A DNA stretch of 64,000 nucleotides, taken from IMG/VR virus record IMGVR_UViG_3300021963_000023, positions 124,001-188,000 of that record. One strand, given 5' to 3'. The DNA comes from a virus. Within the stretch, counting starts at the first letter, position 1. Every line of letters begins with the position of its first letter. The notes beneath the pieces were generated by a model that saw nothing but the letters and a program-made list of their open reading frames with translations, ran no database searches and was not told the DNA's origin. Of this stretch, positions 18,535 to 29,773 are shown piece after piece. The translations under genes and the position numbers were made by a program.

Positions 18535-20288
18535 TGGAAAAGAAACAAATTATATTACCGGAAAAACGTTATGTTAAAGCACCCATTCAAGACGAGGTAG
18601 TTCGTATTGGGTTAGAAACAACTGAAGAATTATTACGCGAAGGTGATAGAAGTATTATTTTAGATTTGGAAGAATTATTTTCTGACGAAAGAAATGAAAG
18701 TAAGAATTATAAAATATATGGTAAGATAAAGATGGTTTTCAGAAACATGTATAGAGGTGAAGCCGTATATCCAAATTTACAGGATTATCTTTATTTACAT
18801 GGTGATGGTGGTTCAACAAACGATTGGAGTGGATATCTAGCTTATGATGAATTTGCATTTATAAGAAGAGATACATATAAACAAGATATTGATATTCCTG
18901 TTGTTAGCGGATCAACATATGGTACATACAACCATAACCAATTGACCACAGTACCAACAAGACCAGTCAATAAACACCAATCTATTTCTAATATGAACGC
19001 ACCATATCATAATTGGAATTTATATTTGAGTTATGTTTATTCTGGTGACACCACTTTCCCAATGAAATATACATTAAGTGGAGCAACAAAGGTTGAGGGA
19101 ACAAATATTAAAACATTTGTTAGTGGAGATGGTATTCCTTGTAGAGTTGAAAGTAAAACCGGTTATTATAAATTAATATCACCAATTAAACATGGTGTTA
19201 ATAATGGTGAGTTTGTTATCATTAGTGGAAAAACATATTCTGTTTCAAGTTTAGGCGATGACAAGTATGATTCTGAGAATTATGTTATTAATTTAAATAA
19301 AGCAGGATTTAGTGGTGTTACATTACCTGGTGTTATAACAATCAAGAGATGTATTGATGAAAGAAATATAACCGGAACCACATCAACATATTATGTTCAC
19401 AAACATAAAACATTAACAAAATCAACTGATTATATTTTAGATAAAGCTGGGTTTGAAAGTACAATTTTTGAAGAAGAAAAAAAATTATTATTTGAAAGTT
19501 TTGACGGTCACAACGATTTACTAGTTGAAAGAAATAGGATGGAGTCTTTAATATTTGATTTTAAAGATTATTTTATTTTAACTGGATTAACAAATAATTT
19601 AGGCTACACTCCTAGTGATGTTTATGTAACTACCATATTTAGAAACGGTTCTGGATATTTTGAATACCCGCCAAAGAATGGTTATAAATTTCATTTACAT
19701 AATGAATGGATAGACAACCATTTTGCACAAACCACAGGAATAACTGATTCATCAATGACTAAAAGTAGTTGGACGGTAAGTGGAACAACATTTTATTCTG
19801 GTAACTCATTAAGTGTTGGATCAATACTAACTGGTGCTTTTGTTGAATATAATCCTAGTGAATTAAAAGAAAGAATTATTTCTGAATCTATACATAAATT
19901 AGAGATACCAACAAATATATTTAATCACGAACAAGCTCAAACAGTTACCGGGTTCACTGGTAGTACATCAACAAATAAAATGGGGTTATATTATTACCCA
20001 CATAACAGAATTAAACTTAGACAATTATCTGGTTATATAGAAACATCTAGCACAACAAATATTGCTGATCTACCAGATAACGCAAGATATTTTCCAGATC
20101 AAGGATTATGGAAATGGAGAGATGTTTTTGATCATGGATATATAGATGAAGATGGTAATGGTACCGATTACCCGTTTGTAAATAATCAACATTATGTTAA
20201 AACTGATATAAATTTTTATTTTGGAAACGAAAGAGAGTATAATAATAAAACAGATGGGTTTAAAGGATTTGGTGACGTAAATTGTTAA
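18534..20288 (+). CDS. Tail/baseplate structural protein, unknown family
   Basis: 584 aa, start ATG overlapping the stop of the preceding gene by one base. It begins with a charged helix (LETTEELLREGDRSIILDLEELF), then a long Gly/Ser/Thr/Tyr-rich region with many short beta-type segments (VSGSTYGTYNHNQ, YTLSGATKVEG) and a C-terminal part rich in Asn/Asp. No known domain recognised. Translational coupling and position after gp25-gp6 point to a baseplate or fibre-attachment role. Confidence 0.65.
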   Translation: MEKKQIILPEKRYVKAPIQDEVVRIGLETTEELLREGDRSIILDLEELFSDERNESKNYKIYGKIKMVFRNMYRGEAVYPNLQDYLYLHGDGGSTNDWSGYLAYDEFAFIRRDTYKQDIDIPVVSGSTYGTYNHNQLTTVPTRPVNKHQSISNMNAPYHNWNLYLSYVYSGDTTFPMKYTLSGATKVEGTNIKTFVSGDGIPCRVESKTGYYKLISPIKHGVNNGEFVIISGKTYSVSSLGDDKYDSENYVINLNKAGFSGVTLPGVITIKRCIDERNITGTTSTYYVHKHKTLTKSTDYILDKAGFESTIFEEEKKLLFESFDGHNDLLVERNRMESLIFDFKDYFILTGLTNNLGYTPSDVYVTTIFRNGSGYFEYPPKNGYKFHLHNEWIDNHFAQTTGITDSSMTKSSWTVSGTTFYSGNSLSVGSILTGAFVEYNPSELKERIISESIHKLEIPTNIFNHEQAQTVTGFTGSTSTNKMGLYYYPHNRIKLRQLSGYIETSSTTNIADLPDNARYFPDQGLWKWRDVFDHGYIDEDGNGTDYPFVNNQHYVKTDINFYFGNEREYNNKTDGFKGFGDVNC

Positions 20289-20289
20289 A

Positions 20290-21117
20290 ATGAAAATATT
20301 ATATAAAAATATTGATCAATCTTTGGTTTTTAATCCAGAAACAGAATTTAGAACAAATGCTGGCTGGGAAGAAAATTTTGCGGAAACACAAGATGCTTTA
20401 CTTAAATCTATTATTAACCCTTCCGAAAATTATGAAACGATTAGATATATTCACGAACCATATAATGTTTCCTTATCTGGTATAACAACATTACAATGTG
20501 ATATTTGGCTTTATTTTAATTTTCTTAACGGTAGTAACACATATACAAATGGTTTAGATTATAACTTTGTTGGTATTAGCCCACAAGAAAATGCTAAATT
20601 ATTAAAACATACTGTTAATAGTTTTTTTAGATTAGAATTTTATACAACACCATATAGAGAAACACAAAAATTGGTTTTTGCTAAAAACCTATCAATTCCA
20701 TTAGGCCAAAAAGTTTTCGATAACAATATAAAGGATAGAATTTTTATTCCTGTGTTTAATGGTAACAATTATAGAAATACTGAAAATATGTATTTGTTTT
20801 GGTTCCCAGACAATACGGTTTATACTGGAACCACTTTCTACATGACAGCCAGATTCTTCAATGCTGAAGATGGAACAATTCTTAGATTTTTAAATAGAGA
20901 TTTAACAGTTAATAATTCTGGCTTAATAGACGGAACTAGAGTTGGGGTAAACTCAAACCCAGTTAATTTTTATGAGATGAATCCGAACGTTAGTACAAAC
21001 CCAGAAGAAAATGTTTACTATAGGGTCACATTCAAGAGACCCGAACACACATATATAATAATGAGAGGTCTTGGTGGTAATTGTGATTTCACAGGAGGAT
21101 ATGCAATAAAACAATAA
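20290..21117 (+). CDS. Tail structural protein, unknown family
   Basis: 275 aa, 1 nt after the preceding stop. The central part resembles other baseplate-peripheral proteins in composition (YETIRYIHEPYNVSLSGITTLQCD, LQCDIWLYFNFLNGSN), with aromatic and Asn-rich beta segments and a conserved-looking end PEHTYIIMRGLGGNCDFTGG. I cannot name the family. It is co-transcribed with its neighbours in a tightly packed late block. Confidence 0.6.
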   Translation: MKILYKNIDQSLVFNPETEFRTNAGWEENFAETQDALLKSIINPSENYETIRYIHEPYNVSLSGITTLQCDIWLYFNFLNGSNTYTNGLDYNFVGISPQENAKLLKHTVNSFFRLEFYTTPYRETQKLVFAKNLSIPLGQKVFDNNIKDRIFIPVFNGNNYRNTENMYLFWFPDNTVYTGTTFYMTARFFNAEDGTILRFLNRDLTVNNSGLIDGTRVGVNSNPVNFYEMNPNVSTNPEENVYYRVTFKRPEHTYIIMRGLGGNCDFTGGYAIKQ

Positions 21118-21118
21118 A

Positions 21119-22261
21119 ATGAAAAAATTAAAATACGAAATATTAAGAAAAAACATTTTAAGTGTATCCCTAATATCACTTACAAGTAAGAACTGGACGT
21201 CAAGTGAAAATGCTACTATCCCTTGGACTGGTACAACATATATTGGCCCAGCTATTGGAGATGTTGTTTATAACAACAATATCATATCACCGTTAGTTAA
21301 GGGTTATTATAAATGGAACGGAACGACCTGGGTTTTGACCACAAAACAAAATGCTTATGATGATTACAATTTACCTCTATTCTTAGAAGCAAAAGCTGAT
21401 GAATTGGGGGTGATGGTTGGTTTTGATGGTGAGATTGAACAAGCGGAACAACTGTGTAATTTTGTTTATACCGCTAATACAGGAAATACCCTTACTGTAT
21501 ATAACTCAGCTAGTAATATAAAACTAAAAAGAATTATCGACGCCACATTTAGAATTAATTGGGGTGACGGATCGGCGACTCAATCTATAGGTATTTTAAG
21601 CGGTTTAACGAAGACTTATTCAACAGCTGGTACAAAGTCCGTTTCTATAACAATGACGGCCCCATGGAAGACAGAAACGGTCACAAAAGACATTAAGTTA
21701 CCATTAACTAGTAACACACCTACAGATCTAGCTTCTTTCACATATACTGGCTCGACATTACCATATTTTAATGTTACAGGTCAGACTTATTTACAGTCTG
21801 GTAGAACCCAGAATTATAATAACAATTATGATTATTCTGGAAATTCTTTTACAGGAACAACAACATTTTTGGCTTTAGGTAAAAGTAGAAAAATTGAGAA
21901 AAAATTATATGGTGGTAACACATACAGTGGTGTTACTGGAACAACAATTGCAATTGAGGGAACAACATATAATTGTGACAAGTATGTAATAGATGGCTTA
22001 ACATACCTTGATTTATCTGATGGAACAACGTATATTACTGGCAATACAGCAACATTTTTATCAGAAGCTCAATTCACCAAAAAATTAACCAGAAATGAAC
22101 ATTACTTAGGATTTGTATCAGAACCGGTTGTTTATTCTGACATTTTTGTTGAGAGAGGAAAAATGGGAGTGTCTGAATTTAACCTAAGATTAGGAGAAAT
22201 TGATAACATAGGAGAATTAGATATCTATGGAAATGGATTTTTTCTTGTGAAAAAACAATAA
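21119..22261 (+). CDS. Tail structural protein with a PKD-like domain
   Basis: 380 aa, 1 nt after the preceding stop. Residues about 140-185 contain FRINWGDGSATQSIG and LTKTYSTAGTKSVSITM. The 'WGDG ... Y...G...V...' pattern is the hallmark of PKD-type Ig-like folds used in surface adhesion and phage tail proteins. The C-terminal 60 residues (EAQFTKKLTRNEHYLGFVSEP) are more ordered and may dock to the baseplate. The whole-protein function is not recognised. Confidence 0.6.
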   Translation: MKKLKYEILRKNILSVSLISLTSKNWTSSENATIPWTGTTYIGPAIGDVVYNNNIISPLVKGYYKWNGTTWVLTTKQNAYDDYNLPLFLEAKADELGVMVGFDGEIEQAEQLCNFVYTANTGNTLTVYNSASNIKLKRIIDATFRINWGDGSATQSIGILSGLTKTYSTAGTKSVSITMTAPWKTETVTKDIKLPLTSNTPTDLASFTYTGSTLPYFNVTGQTYLQSGRTQNYNNNYDYSGNSFTGTTTFLALGKSRKIEKKLYGGNTYSGVTGTTIAIEGTTYNCDKYVIDGLTYLDLSDGTTYITGNTATFLSEAQFTKKLTRNEHYLGFVSEPVVYSDIFVERGKMGVSEFNLRLGEIDNIGELDIYGNGFFLVKKQ

Positions 22262-22266
22262 AATTA

Positions 22267-22274
22267 TATTTATA
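22267..22274 (+). promoter_or_regulatory. Late-promoter-like motif
   Basis: TATTTATA, 11 nt before ATG 22286, in the 24-nt gap between two tail genes. Confidence 0.35.
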
Positions 22275-22285
22275 AATAAAAGAAC

Positions 22286-23200
22286 ATGGCAGTAGGAAGT
22301 TACGGAACAATAAGACCGGCAGATGTGTCCCCAGAAGATGTAGAAATTATACTTCATTATGTGGCCAATAGAGCATCAACAACAGAACCAACATTAACAA
22401 AGTTGGATTCCGCTGATATTTTAACTCCAGTTTTTCATAATTCTGGAACCGGTGGAACATCTGGTACAGAAATTTTAGGTGGTTTATACAATCTTAGACT
22501 AAATAGTGACACATTTAGCGATTTAGGAATATATACATTACACCTTAGACCGAAGCAAATTAGAACTGAAATTACCGATTGTGGTGTTTTAGCATCACTA
22601 CCATCTGTCAGAGGATTGGTTATAGATTTGGGTAATGTTTTAACTGACGATAGAAATAATTTTGTTCCACAGGGTCTTGTTGGATATAGAGTTGAATATA
22701 TTGATAAATCAAACTCAAAAAAAGTTCCTAATTTTTATAGAATTGTCACATCTTCTTTTTATTGTGAACCAGTAACAACAAATTTAACAAATAGCACACA
22801 AAAAGCTATTAGATATAGATATTCAGATGCACCTACCAATTTGGTATTTTTAACCCTTACACCGTCTTCTGCACCTAGCAATCGACCAAATGTAACACCG
22901 TTCATTGGGGAGCCATCACAAAACATTATTTTAACTAACAGTTACTTTAACCCAACAACGGTTGAAGTTGAAATGGTTGAGCATGATGCATCAACACTTG
23001 CACACGCACTTTATGGTAATCAAAGTAAGGCGTTAAATTCTGGCGTTTATACAATTTATGACAAGAATAACAGTAACGCAATTTATAAACAGTTCAATCT
23101 TTATGAGGTTAAAGATGATCTTAACGAAACTCTATATGAAATTCGCGAAGAAAAAACTGATATAGACCAAACATTAAACTTTGACGATATTACCGAATAA
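22286..23200 (+). CDS. Tail structural protein, unknown family
   Basis: 304 aa. The N-terminus (MAVGSYGTIRPADVSPEDVEI) looks like an interaction arm, followed by beta-rich Thr/Ser/Asn segments and an acidic C-terminus (EIREEKTDIDQTLNFDDITE). No domain recognised. Its stop overlaps the start of the 1615-residue protein (TAATG), so the two products are probably made together and may form one complex. Confidence 0.6.
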   Translation: MAVGSYGTIRPADVSPEDVEIILHYVANRASTTEPTLTKLDSADILTPVFHNSGTGGTSGTEILGGLYNLRLNSDTFSDLGIYTLHLRPKQIRTEITDCGVLASLPSVRGLVIDLGNVLTDDRNNFVPQGLVGYRVEYIDKSNSKKVPNFYRIVTSSFYCEPVTTNLTNSTQKAIRYRYSDAPTNLVFLTLTPSSAPSNRPNVTPFIGEPSQNIILTNSYFNPTTVEVEMVEHDASTLAHALYGNQSKALNSGVYTIYDKNNSNAIYKQFNLYEVKDDLNETLYEIREEKTDIDQTLNFDDITE

Positions 23201-26200
23201 TGGCAACAAAAAAAGTACCAAGTCAGGCTGCTAGTGGTTTCGAAACTTTTAGCGACAGTATTGTTGGAAGACAAATTACTGACGGTACTAGTCAATTAAC
23301 TAATACCAATTTTGCTCTAGATAGAGTTATTCCTGAAAAAGATGCGAAAAGTTTTAAAACGGCACCATTTTCTGATTTTCTTACATTAGAAGATCTTAAA
23401 ATAGAAAATGACGTTCCAACGACTGTCAAACAATCTAGTGGAGAAAAAAGACCAATAAGATTCAACCCAAATAAAACGGAGGGTTCAAAATCTTTATTTG
23501 GATCTCTTAGAGAACGTATTAGGGTATCGGTTGGTAGAATTCTTAAAAACTATCCAGCTGCAATTTATGTTGATTCAAGTGGTTTATCATCAACGTCAGA
23601 TTATTCAGCTGAAAATATTGTTTTTAATGCAACAAGTAATAAAACAACTTTTAATGTTAAATCAAGTAAATTCTTTAATCCATTTGATATAGTTTTATCT
23701 AAACCAACAGCAAATGATTTATTAACAGTTGATAACACAATTAGAAATTTATTCTCATCATATAACAAATATTCAATTATTATAAATGGTGAGGCATATA
23801 ATGTTTCAAAATATAGTGAGCCAACAACAAATAATATAATATCATTAGAAGTTTATGGGAAACCATTTACTGGTTCAACATATTCTACTAGCTATATTAT
23901 TAGACCAAACGATGCTGTTGTTGAAGAGTTTTATCTTGGGTTAGATGACTTAGAACAAACATTATTAAACAGGGATACATATCCAATATTTCAAGCATCA
24001 TTTAAAGTACCTAGAACTAGTTTAGATGAAACAAGAACAGACTTAATTAACGTTCTTGTTGAATGGCCAGTTTCTAATGATGGATGGAATCCACAAACAA
24101 CAGGTTTAAAATTTGATGCATATATAACTAGATTAAATGATCTTGCAACAGAAATTGATGATTATAAATCAAATTTAGTAACAAGATTTTTAGTTGCACC
24201 ACAATTATTTGAATTTGATACAGAAGATCAAAAAGTTGATAAAATTTTTCAACTATATGGTCAAAGTTTTGACAAGGTTAAATCCTTTATTGACAATATT
24301 GCATACATGAGAAATGTGTCATATGATTCAATAAACAATATACCAGATGTTTTTCTTAAAAATTTAGCAAATACATTAGGTTTAAATACCATTAATTTAT
24401 TTGATCAAAAAACATTAGAAGAACAAATATACAAAGCGTCTAAATCGGTTTATAACGGTTCATCAATCGGTAAAAACTTAGTGGATGGTGAATTAGAATT
24501 TTATAGAAGATTATTAGTTAATCTTGCTTTTATATATAAATCAAAAGGAACAAGAAGTAGTATTGAATTTTTCTTAAAATTCATTGGTGCTCCAGATCCT
24601 ATGGTTAAGATTAATGAGTACGTATACAATGTAAAAACTGCTCTTTCAAAAACATCAGTTGAAGATGATATCTTTAATGTTATCAATAATGTTGCTGTAA
24701 CCAATAAGGTAACATTTAATTCAACAACATATAAGTATAATTTAAGCGCTGCCACTGGGTTAACAAGTTTTAGTAATACTACTGACTACCCAATAGATAG
24801 TGACACTTATTTACCAAAAACACCAACAACAAATCAGGATAATATATTTTTCCAAATGGGTTCTGGTTGGCATAATGTTAGTTTAGATCACAGATCTTCA
24901 GATATTATAGATACGGATAGTTCTAAAGGTACCTTTGTGGATGGTGAATTTATATTAACAGGTAGAACAAAAACAATATTAACCAAATCAAAACCATATT
25001 CTTATGGTGAAGAGTTTTTTGATATATACAGAACTTTTCCTGGTTTAGATTATGGATATACATTAGAAAGTAAGATTGATAATGTTAAAAGTCAGGTTGT
25101 TGATGATTTAACTGGAACTGGATTAGTTTTAAATAGAAAAAATATTAGTGTATTTGTTAGCCCAGCTAACGCAAGTAACTATGACATTTGGAGAAAATCA
25201 AGAGAATTAGAAGTAGTATTTGGAAATAATAGTTTAGAGGTACAGAGTGAAATAAGTTTTGCAGAATATCTTGATAATACTTTTTCAACACAAGTAATCA
25301 ATTCAAATTTAGTAAAATATAAGAAAAATTATATTCATCTAGAAGATGTATATCAAGATTATATTAATCAATTGGTATCTTCTGGATATACACCATATGA
25401 TTTTATTGATTCAACAGACTTTGTTAATCAAATGAGCCCTTATTGGTCAAATGTTTTAGAACAAATAATACCAGCAACCACATTATGGATGGGTGGTAAC
25501 TTGATTGAAAACAACATATTTGCAAGACCCAAATATGCATATAGAAAACCATGTAAACCAATTGAAATAATTGAAAATCTTTATCCAAATTTTGAAACAT
25601 TTATTGAAGAAGATTTGGAAACTATTGTGGGTGATCCAAATAATCTTAGAGGTTTAATATATTTTACTGGCGTTACGTTTACATTAAAAATGGACATTGA
25701 TGGTATTGAATATAGTGGCACAACATCTCAAGTTAAAATAACCGGAAATACCTTGTTTGATACTGGGTATACTGCAACCAATAGTTGTGGTGTTTTGGCG
25801 AGTTCATCAACAACAATACCATTAATTTGTGATTATAAAAATTGGATTAAATTAAATTTAACAACAACTAAGAATCTTTGGAAAACGGCCGTTATTAATT
25901 TAGTTAATAAAATCAATTCAACATATAACGAACCTATTGCGGGCCACATACCAACTGTATCACCATATAGTGGTGTTACTTATGGTTGTACTTCACTTCC
26001 TGGTGGTTGTAATGGTTATACACAATTAATATCATATGAGTTTTTTACAGATAATGATGGTATTGAAAAGGTTAAATTTATTGCACATAGTAATTCGGAC
26101 TGTTCAGAAAAAAGATATTTAGATTTTTATTTTGATGCAAAATATGATTATAGCGATCCAAGGTGTAGCTTAGATATTGAATTTACAACAGTTTGTCCTG

Positions 26201-28047
26201 ACGGTGTTAATTATCCGGTTTATACTGGATCTACAGCATGTAAATTAAAATCTGATGTTATAGTTAATATTACGGGTGCAACTATTCAATCTGGGGAAAC
26301 TTACGATTGGGGAATTTATATTCAAAGAAGAGGTATTCCTGGAATAAACTCTTATAATGGTTATCATCCAACATATAGTGATACAACTTTAGCCAAGGTT
26401 AGTGGAACAACATGTCAATTTAAAATATCTAATGTTTACGAAGATGAAGAAATTGATTTATTATTTACTGACGCCGCTAACTGTGATAAAAAAATTAAAA
26501 TAAAAGGTTTAGCATTACAATATGTTGAGTTTCCAACAGAGTCACCAGATCAACCAACAGTAATTAATACCGGATTTACAATACATCCAAAAATACAATA
26601 TAGAAATTCATATAACTATGGATTAAAACATGATACAAAAGTATTGGTTGTAAGTGGTGCAACAATTAACGGATCAACAACCTCTGCTAATATTCAGACT
26701 TATATTAGTGCTGGAACATTAGTTAAAAAAGATGTTAAAGATTTAGTTGCTGGAAACGTTATTGTTTCTGCAACTTATTCATCTTGTTCAACACTATCAA
26801 GTACTTCATTTGAAATTGCTAAATTGAATAATAATTATTCATTCTCATATTCTTATACAACATATACAATATCTGATATTGACTTTTTAGGATCAGTTAA
26901 AACCAGTGTTATTAGTGGAAGAACCGTTAGTGGTACAACAATAGTATTTGAAGTTTTACCAACAACTAAATTTAGAATTTACACAAATAAAAACGTTAAT
27001 GAAACCACAGGATTAATAACAAAAAGAAGTGGCTACGCATTTGACAATAGATCACCAGAATTTTTACAAATTAAACCAGAGACGCCAATTGAACCATGTT
27101 GTGATTATCCTTCAGATTATTATGATACTGGTGATTATATTATAACAGAGAAGGGCCAACTTATTGAAGTTATTTCGGTTGATTTAAATTACTGTGATAT
27201 CAATATGTATTATAACATAAACATCACTACTGCAACATCAACTAGCCCAACTAATTTAATTACATTTAATGGTAATTCAAATTATTTAGCATTAGTTGAA
27301 CATCAATATATTGGATTTAATAGATTGGATGCATCATTACAACAATACTATGTTGATAATGTTTGTTGTACAGAAACACCATCAATTGCTTCATTAGAAA
27401 GAAATTATTCAAACTTATGTAGTGGAAACAACGCATATAATTGTGTTGGTTCATATCCAATTATAACACCAGCACCAACAAGAACACCAAACCCAACACC
27501 AACACCTAGTCCATCGGGAACGCCTGGGCCAACACCAACAAGAACCCCAACACCAACACCAAGCGCTAGTTCAACTCCAACACCAACACCAAGTTCTTCT
27601 CCAACCCCAACCCCATCGGTTACGGCAGCGGGTGACTTCTGTGCTGATATTGTGTTTACTGGACCGACAGCAACTCCAACAGCAACTGCAAATTTATTAT
27701 TTAGAATTAATTGGTCTATTAAGGGTGGCTCGTCTTCTGGTTTAGAAATTCTATCAGTATCCTCCGCAGTATTATTAAGTGAATCTTCATCAGGGGTTGA
27801 TAGAACTGGGTTTATCGATGTTACCCTATCAGATTTACCGTATACTGTAACTGGTAGGTGGAATAGTGGTTCGGGTAATATTGTAAGATATAATATTTGT
27901 GATATTACAAACGGAGGAGAAATATTCACCAGTAGTGCAATTAACAATATGAATATGGAAGAATCACACACGGTTTCTCCAACACCATATGAAATAAAAG
28001 TTAGTGTTGTAGGACAAAATAACACACCTATGTCATGCCCAATATAA
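23200..28047 (+). CDS. Giant tail protein with a C-terminal Pro/Thr linker and terminal domain
   Basis: 1615 aa. The N-terminal 700 residues are Tyr/Asn-rich with helices (LRERIRVSVGRILKNYPAA, YKSKGTRSSIEFFLKFIGAP) that resemble the conserved part of large T4-like tail proteins. The middle part holds many Cys residues and short beta repeats. From about residue 1420 (nt 27460-27625) a linker rich in TPTPTPS steps joins a last domain of about 140 aa (GDFCADIVFTG ... NNTPMSCPI). The linker type links it to the following fibre genes. Probably a baseplate-to-fibre connector. Confidence 0.65.
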   Translation: MATKKVPSQAASGFETFSDSIVGRQITDGTSQLTNTNFALDRVIPEKDAKSFKTAPFSDFLTLEDLKIENDVPTTVKQSSGEKRPIRFNPNKTEGSKSLFGSLRERIRVSVGRILKNYPAAIYVDSSGLSSTSDYSAENIVFNATSNKTTFNVKSSKFFNPFDIVLSKPTANDLLTVDNTIRNLFSSYNKYSIIINGEAYNVSKYSEPTTNNIISLEVYGKPFTGSTYSTSYIIRPNDAVVEEFYLGLDDLEQTLLNRDTYPIFQASFKVPRTSLDETRTDLINVLVEWPVSNDGWNPQTTGLKFDAYITRLNDLATEIDDYKSNLVTRFLVAPQLFEFDTEDQKVDKIFQLYGQSFDKVKSFIDNIAYMRNVSYDSINNIPDVFLKNLANTLGLNTINLFDQKTLEEQIYKASKSVYNGSSIGKNLVDGELEFYRRLLVNLAFIYKSKGTRSSIEFFLKFIGAPDPMVKINEYVYNVKTALSKTSVEDDIFNVINNVAVTNKVTFNSTTYKYNLSAATGLTSFSNTTDYPIDSDTYLPKTPTTNQDNIFFQMGSGWHNVSLDHRSSDIIDTDSSKGTFVDGEFILTGRTKTILTKSKPYSYGEEFFDIYRTFPGLDYGYTLESKIDNVKSQVVDDLTGTGLVLNRKNISVFVSPANASNYDIWRKSRELEVVFGNNSLEVQSEISFAEYLDNTFSTQVINSNLVKYKKNYIHLEDVYQDYINQLVSSGYTPYDFIDSTDFVNQMSPYWSNVLEQIIPATTLWMGGNLIENNIFARPKYAYRKPCKPIEIIENLYPNFETFIEEDLETIVGDPNNLRGLIYFTGVTFTLKMDIDGIEYSGTTSQVKITGNTLFDTGYTATNSCGVLASSSTTIPLICDYKNWIKLNLTTTKNLWKTAVINLVNKINSTYNEPIAGHIPTVSPYSGVTYGCTSLPGGCNGYTQLISYEFFTDNDGIEKVKFIAHSNSDCSEKRYLDFYFDAKYDYSDPRCSLDIEFTTVCPDGVNYPVYTGSTACKLKSDVIVNITGATIQSGETYDWGIYIQRRGIPGINSYNGYHPTYSDTTLAKVSGTTCQFKISNVYEDEEIDLLFTDAANCDKKIKIKGLALQYVEFPTESPDQPTVINTGFTIHPKIQYRNSYNYGLKHDTKVLVVSGATINGSTTSANIQTYISAGTLVKKDVKDLVAGNVIVSATYSSCSTLSSTSFEIAKLNNNYSFSYSYTTYTISDIDFLGSVKTSVISGRTVSGTTIVFEVLPTTKFRIYTNKNVNETTGLITKRSGYAFDNRSPEFLQIKPETPIEPCCDYPSDYYDTGDYIITEKGQLIEVISVDLNYCDINMYYNINITTATSTSPTNLITFNGNSNYLALVEHQYIGFNRLDASLQQYYVDNVCCTETPSIASLERNYSNLCSGNNAYNCVGSYPIITPAPTRTPNPTPTPSPSGTPGPTPTRTPTPTPSASSTPTPTPSSSPTPTPSVTAAGDFCADIVFTGPTATPTATANLLFRINWSIKGGSSSGLEILSVSSAVLLSESSSGVDRTGFIDVTLSDLPYTVTGRWNSGSGNIVRYNICDITNGGEIFTSSAINNMNMEESHTVSPTPYEIKVSVVGQNNTPMSCPI
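27460..27625 (+). repeat. Pro/Thr-linker minisatellite in the giant tail gene
   Basis: Degenerate repeats of (ACACCA)n and variants encode TP steps with Ser, Arg and Gly. The same low-complexity DNA recurs in the next fibre genes. Confidence 0.85.
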
Positions 28048-28062
28048 AATTAAAATAAATAA

Positions 28063-29772
28063 ATGTTAACAACCTTTACATATAGCGGGCATTATAACGG
28101 AAAACCTTCATGGCAAGGTAGTCTAAGCGGCGTTACATGTAATGTAAGATGGAATGGTACTGATTATTGGACAATAACATCGTGGCCATATGGTGGTGAA
28201 CCCAAGAATTATACAACAACAAATTCTCCGAGCAGTGGTTGGGTTATTAGTGGAACTACTAGTGTTAGTTCAATTACCCTTAATTTAGGTAGTTGTCCAC
28301 TACCACCTACTTCTACACCAACAAGAACACCAACACCAACACCATCGTCAAGTCCAACACCAACTCCAAGTGTGACACCTAATTGTAATTTCGGTGTGGG
28401 AGTAGTTGTATTAACAGCAACACCAACACCAACACCATCCGCAACTCCAAACTGTAATTTCGGTGTGGGAGTAGTTGTATTAACAGCAACACCAACGCCA
28501 ACAATAAGTCCTTCAACAACACCTAGTCCAACACCATCTGCTACACCTAATTGTAATTTTGGTGTGGGGGTAGTGGTATTAACTGCAACACCAACGCCAA
28601 CCCCGTCATCAAGCAGTACACCAACACCAACACCATCTGCCACACCTAATTGTAATTTTAATGTGGGGGTTTTTGTTGCAACTCCAACTCCAACAGCTAG
28701 TAACTCACCAAGTCCAACCCCTAGTACAACACCTAGTCCAACACCATCTGCTACACCTAATTGTGATTTTAATGTTGGTGTGATTGTATTAACAGCAACC
28801 CCAACTCCGTCAGCAAGTTCAACACCAATTCCTACTCCAACACCATCATCAAGCAGTACTCCGACTCCAACACCATCCGCAACTCCAAATTGTGATTTTG
28901 GTGTGGGTGTGATTGTATTAACCGCAACACCAACCCCAAGTGCTACACCATCACCAACTCCTAGTACTACACCAAGTCCTAGTGCAACACCATCACCAAC
29001 TCCGAGCGCAACTCCTAATTGCGATTTTGGAGTAGATATACTTGTTTTAACGGCAACGCCAACACCAACACAATCAGCAACACCAAATCCAACACCGAGT
29101 CCTAGCCCATCATCAACACCGGAACCAACACCATCCGCAACAGCAAATTGTGATTTTAATGTTGATGTATTTGTGGCAACACCTACACCAACAGCAACTA
29201 TTGCGCCAACACCAACACCGTCGTCGACACCATTCCCAACAAGTACACCAACAACAACACCTAGTCCAACACCAACAACAACTGTTGATTGTGCTTTGGA
29301 TACAACAGTTAATCCAGAGTTAACTGAGGTGGTAAACTGTTTAGCTAGTATGGAATTTATTGTTCAATACAGCCCAACTTTGGGGCCATGCCCTGGTGGT
29401 CATCAATGTAATGCCGCAACATTTTACTTAAGAGGTAATAACGTTACAATTGGTACAGTTTATTTAAGTAATAATGGATTTACCGATCAGCTTAATTACC
29501 CACCTGGAATTACTAGTGGCTTAGCTAGATATAATTCATTAACATTAACAACACAACAAGCTCAAAATATTGCTGCATCGTCAACTGGTGGTAACATAAG
29601 TTTCTCACTTGTTTGTGCAACACCAATAAATGTAAACTATGGTTATGGTTTTGGAGGTTGCCACACAAACGTAACTTGGATTACATTAAAACTTAATAAT
29701 GAAACAATCTATAGTGGTTGTCCAAATAATAATTTCTTAACTATAAACCCATGTACTGGGGTAATATCATAA
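28063..29772 (+). CDS. Modular tail fibre/adhesin with eight Cys-Pro/Thr repeats
   Basis: 569 aa. The N-terminal domain (1-85) is beta-rich with Trp ([20 protein letters not shown]). Residues about 86-410 contain eight copies of the unit NC(N/D)F(G/N)V(G/D)VxVLTATPT separated by TP/SP-rich linkers. The unit starts lie at nt 28381, 28450, 28549, 28648, 28759, 28888, 29017 and 29146, the last four spaced 129 nt. The C-terminal domain (about 410-569, [19 protein letters not shown] to the end) has many Cys and Asn residues and is likely the binding head. There is one Cys per repeat, which could form interchain disulfides. Host receptor binding is inferred. Confidence 0.7.
   Translation: MLTTFTYSGHYNGKPSWQGSLSGVTCNVRWNGTDYWTITSWPYGGEPKNYTTTNSPSSGWVISGTTSVSSITLNLGSCPLPPTSTPTRTPTPTPSSSPTPTPSVTPNCNFGVGVVVLTATPTPTPSATPNCNFGVGVVVLTATPTPTISPSTTPSPTPSATPNCNFGVGVVVLTATPTPTPSSSSTPTPTPSATPNCNFNVGVFVATPTPTASNSPSPTPSTTPSPTPSATPNCDFNVGVIVLTATPTPSASSTPIPTPTPSSSSTPTPTPSATPNCDFGVGVIVLTATPTPSATPSPTPSTTPSPSATPSPTPSATPNCDFGVDILVLTATPTPTQSATPNPTPSPSPSSTPEPTPSATANCDFNVDVFVATPTPTATIAPTPTPSSTPFPTSTPTTTPSPTPTTTVDCALDTTVNPELTEVVNCLASMEFIVQYSPTLGPCPGGHQCNAATFYLRGNNVTIGTVYLSNNGFTDQLNYPPGITSGLARYNSLTLTTQQAQNIAASSTGGNISFSLVCATPINVNYGYGFGGCHTNVTWITLKLNNETIYSGCPNNNFLTINPCTGVIS
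28309..29289 (+). repeat. Tandem Cys/Pro-Thr repeat array
   Basis: Eight coding units with a short beta-strand core and a variable TP/SP linker. An exact 44-nt repeat occurs at 28384-28427 and 28453-28496. Older copies differ mainly at synonymous positions, so the protein sequence of the core is under selection. Confidence 0.9.
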
Positions 29773-29773
29773 T

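Noticed and set aside
27405-28643. Minus-strand open frames rich in Val/Gly opposite the Pro/Thr linkers
   Set aside because: They are complements of the Pro/Thr repeats (TP codons read backward give GV), with no promoter or start context and no function-like composition.
28309-29289. Spaced repeats that could suggest a CRISPR array
   Set aside because: The repeats are in frame inside a gene, degenerate, and of varying length; no leader or cas genes.
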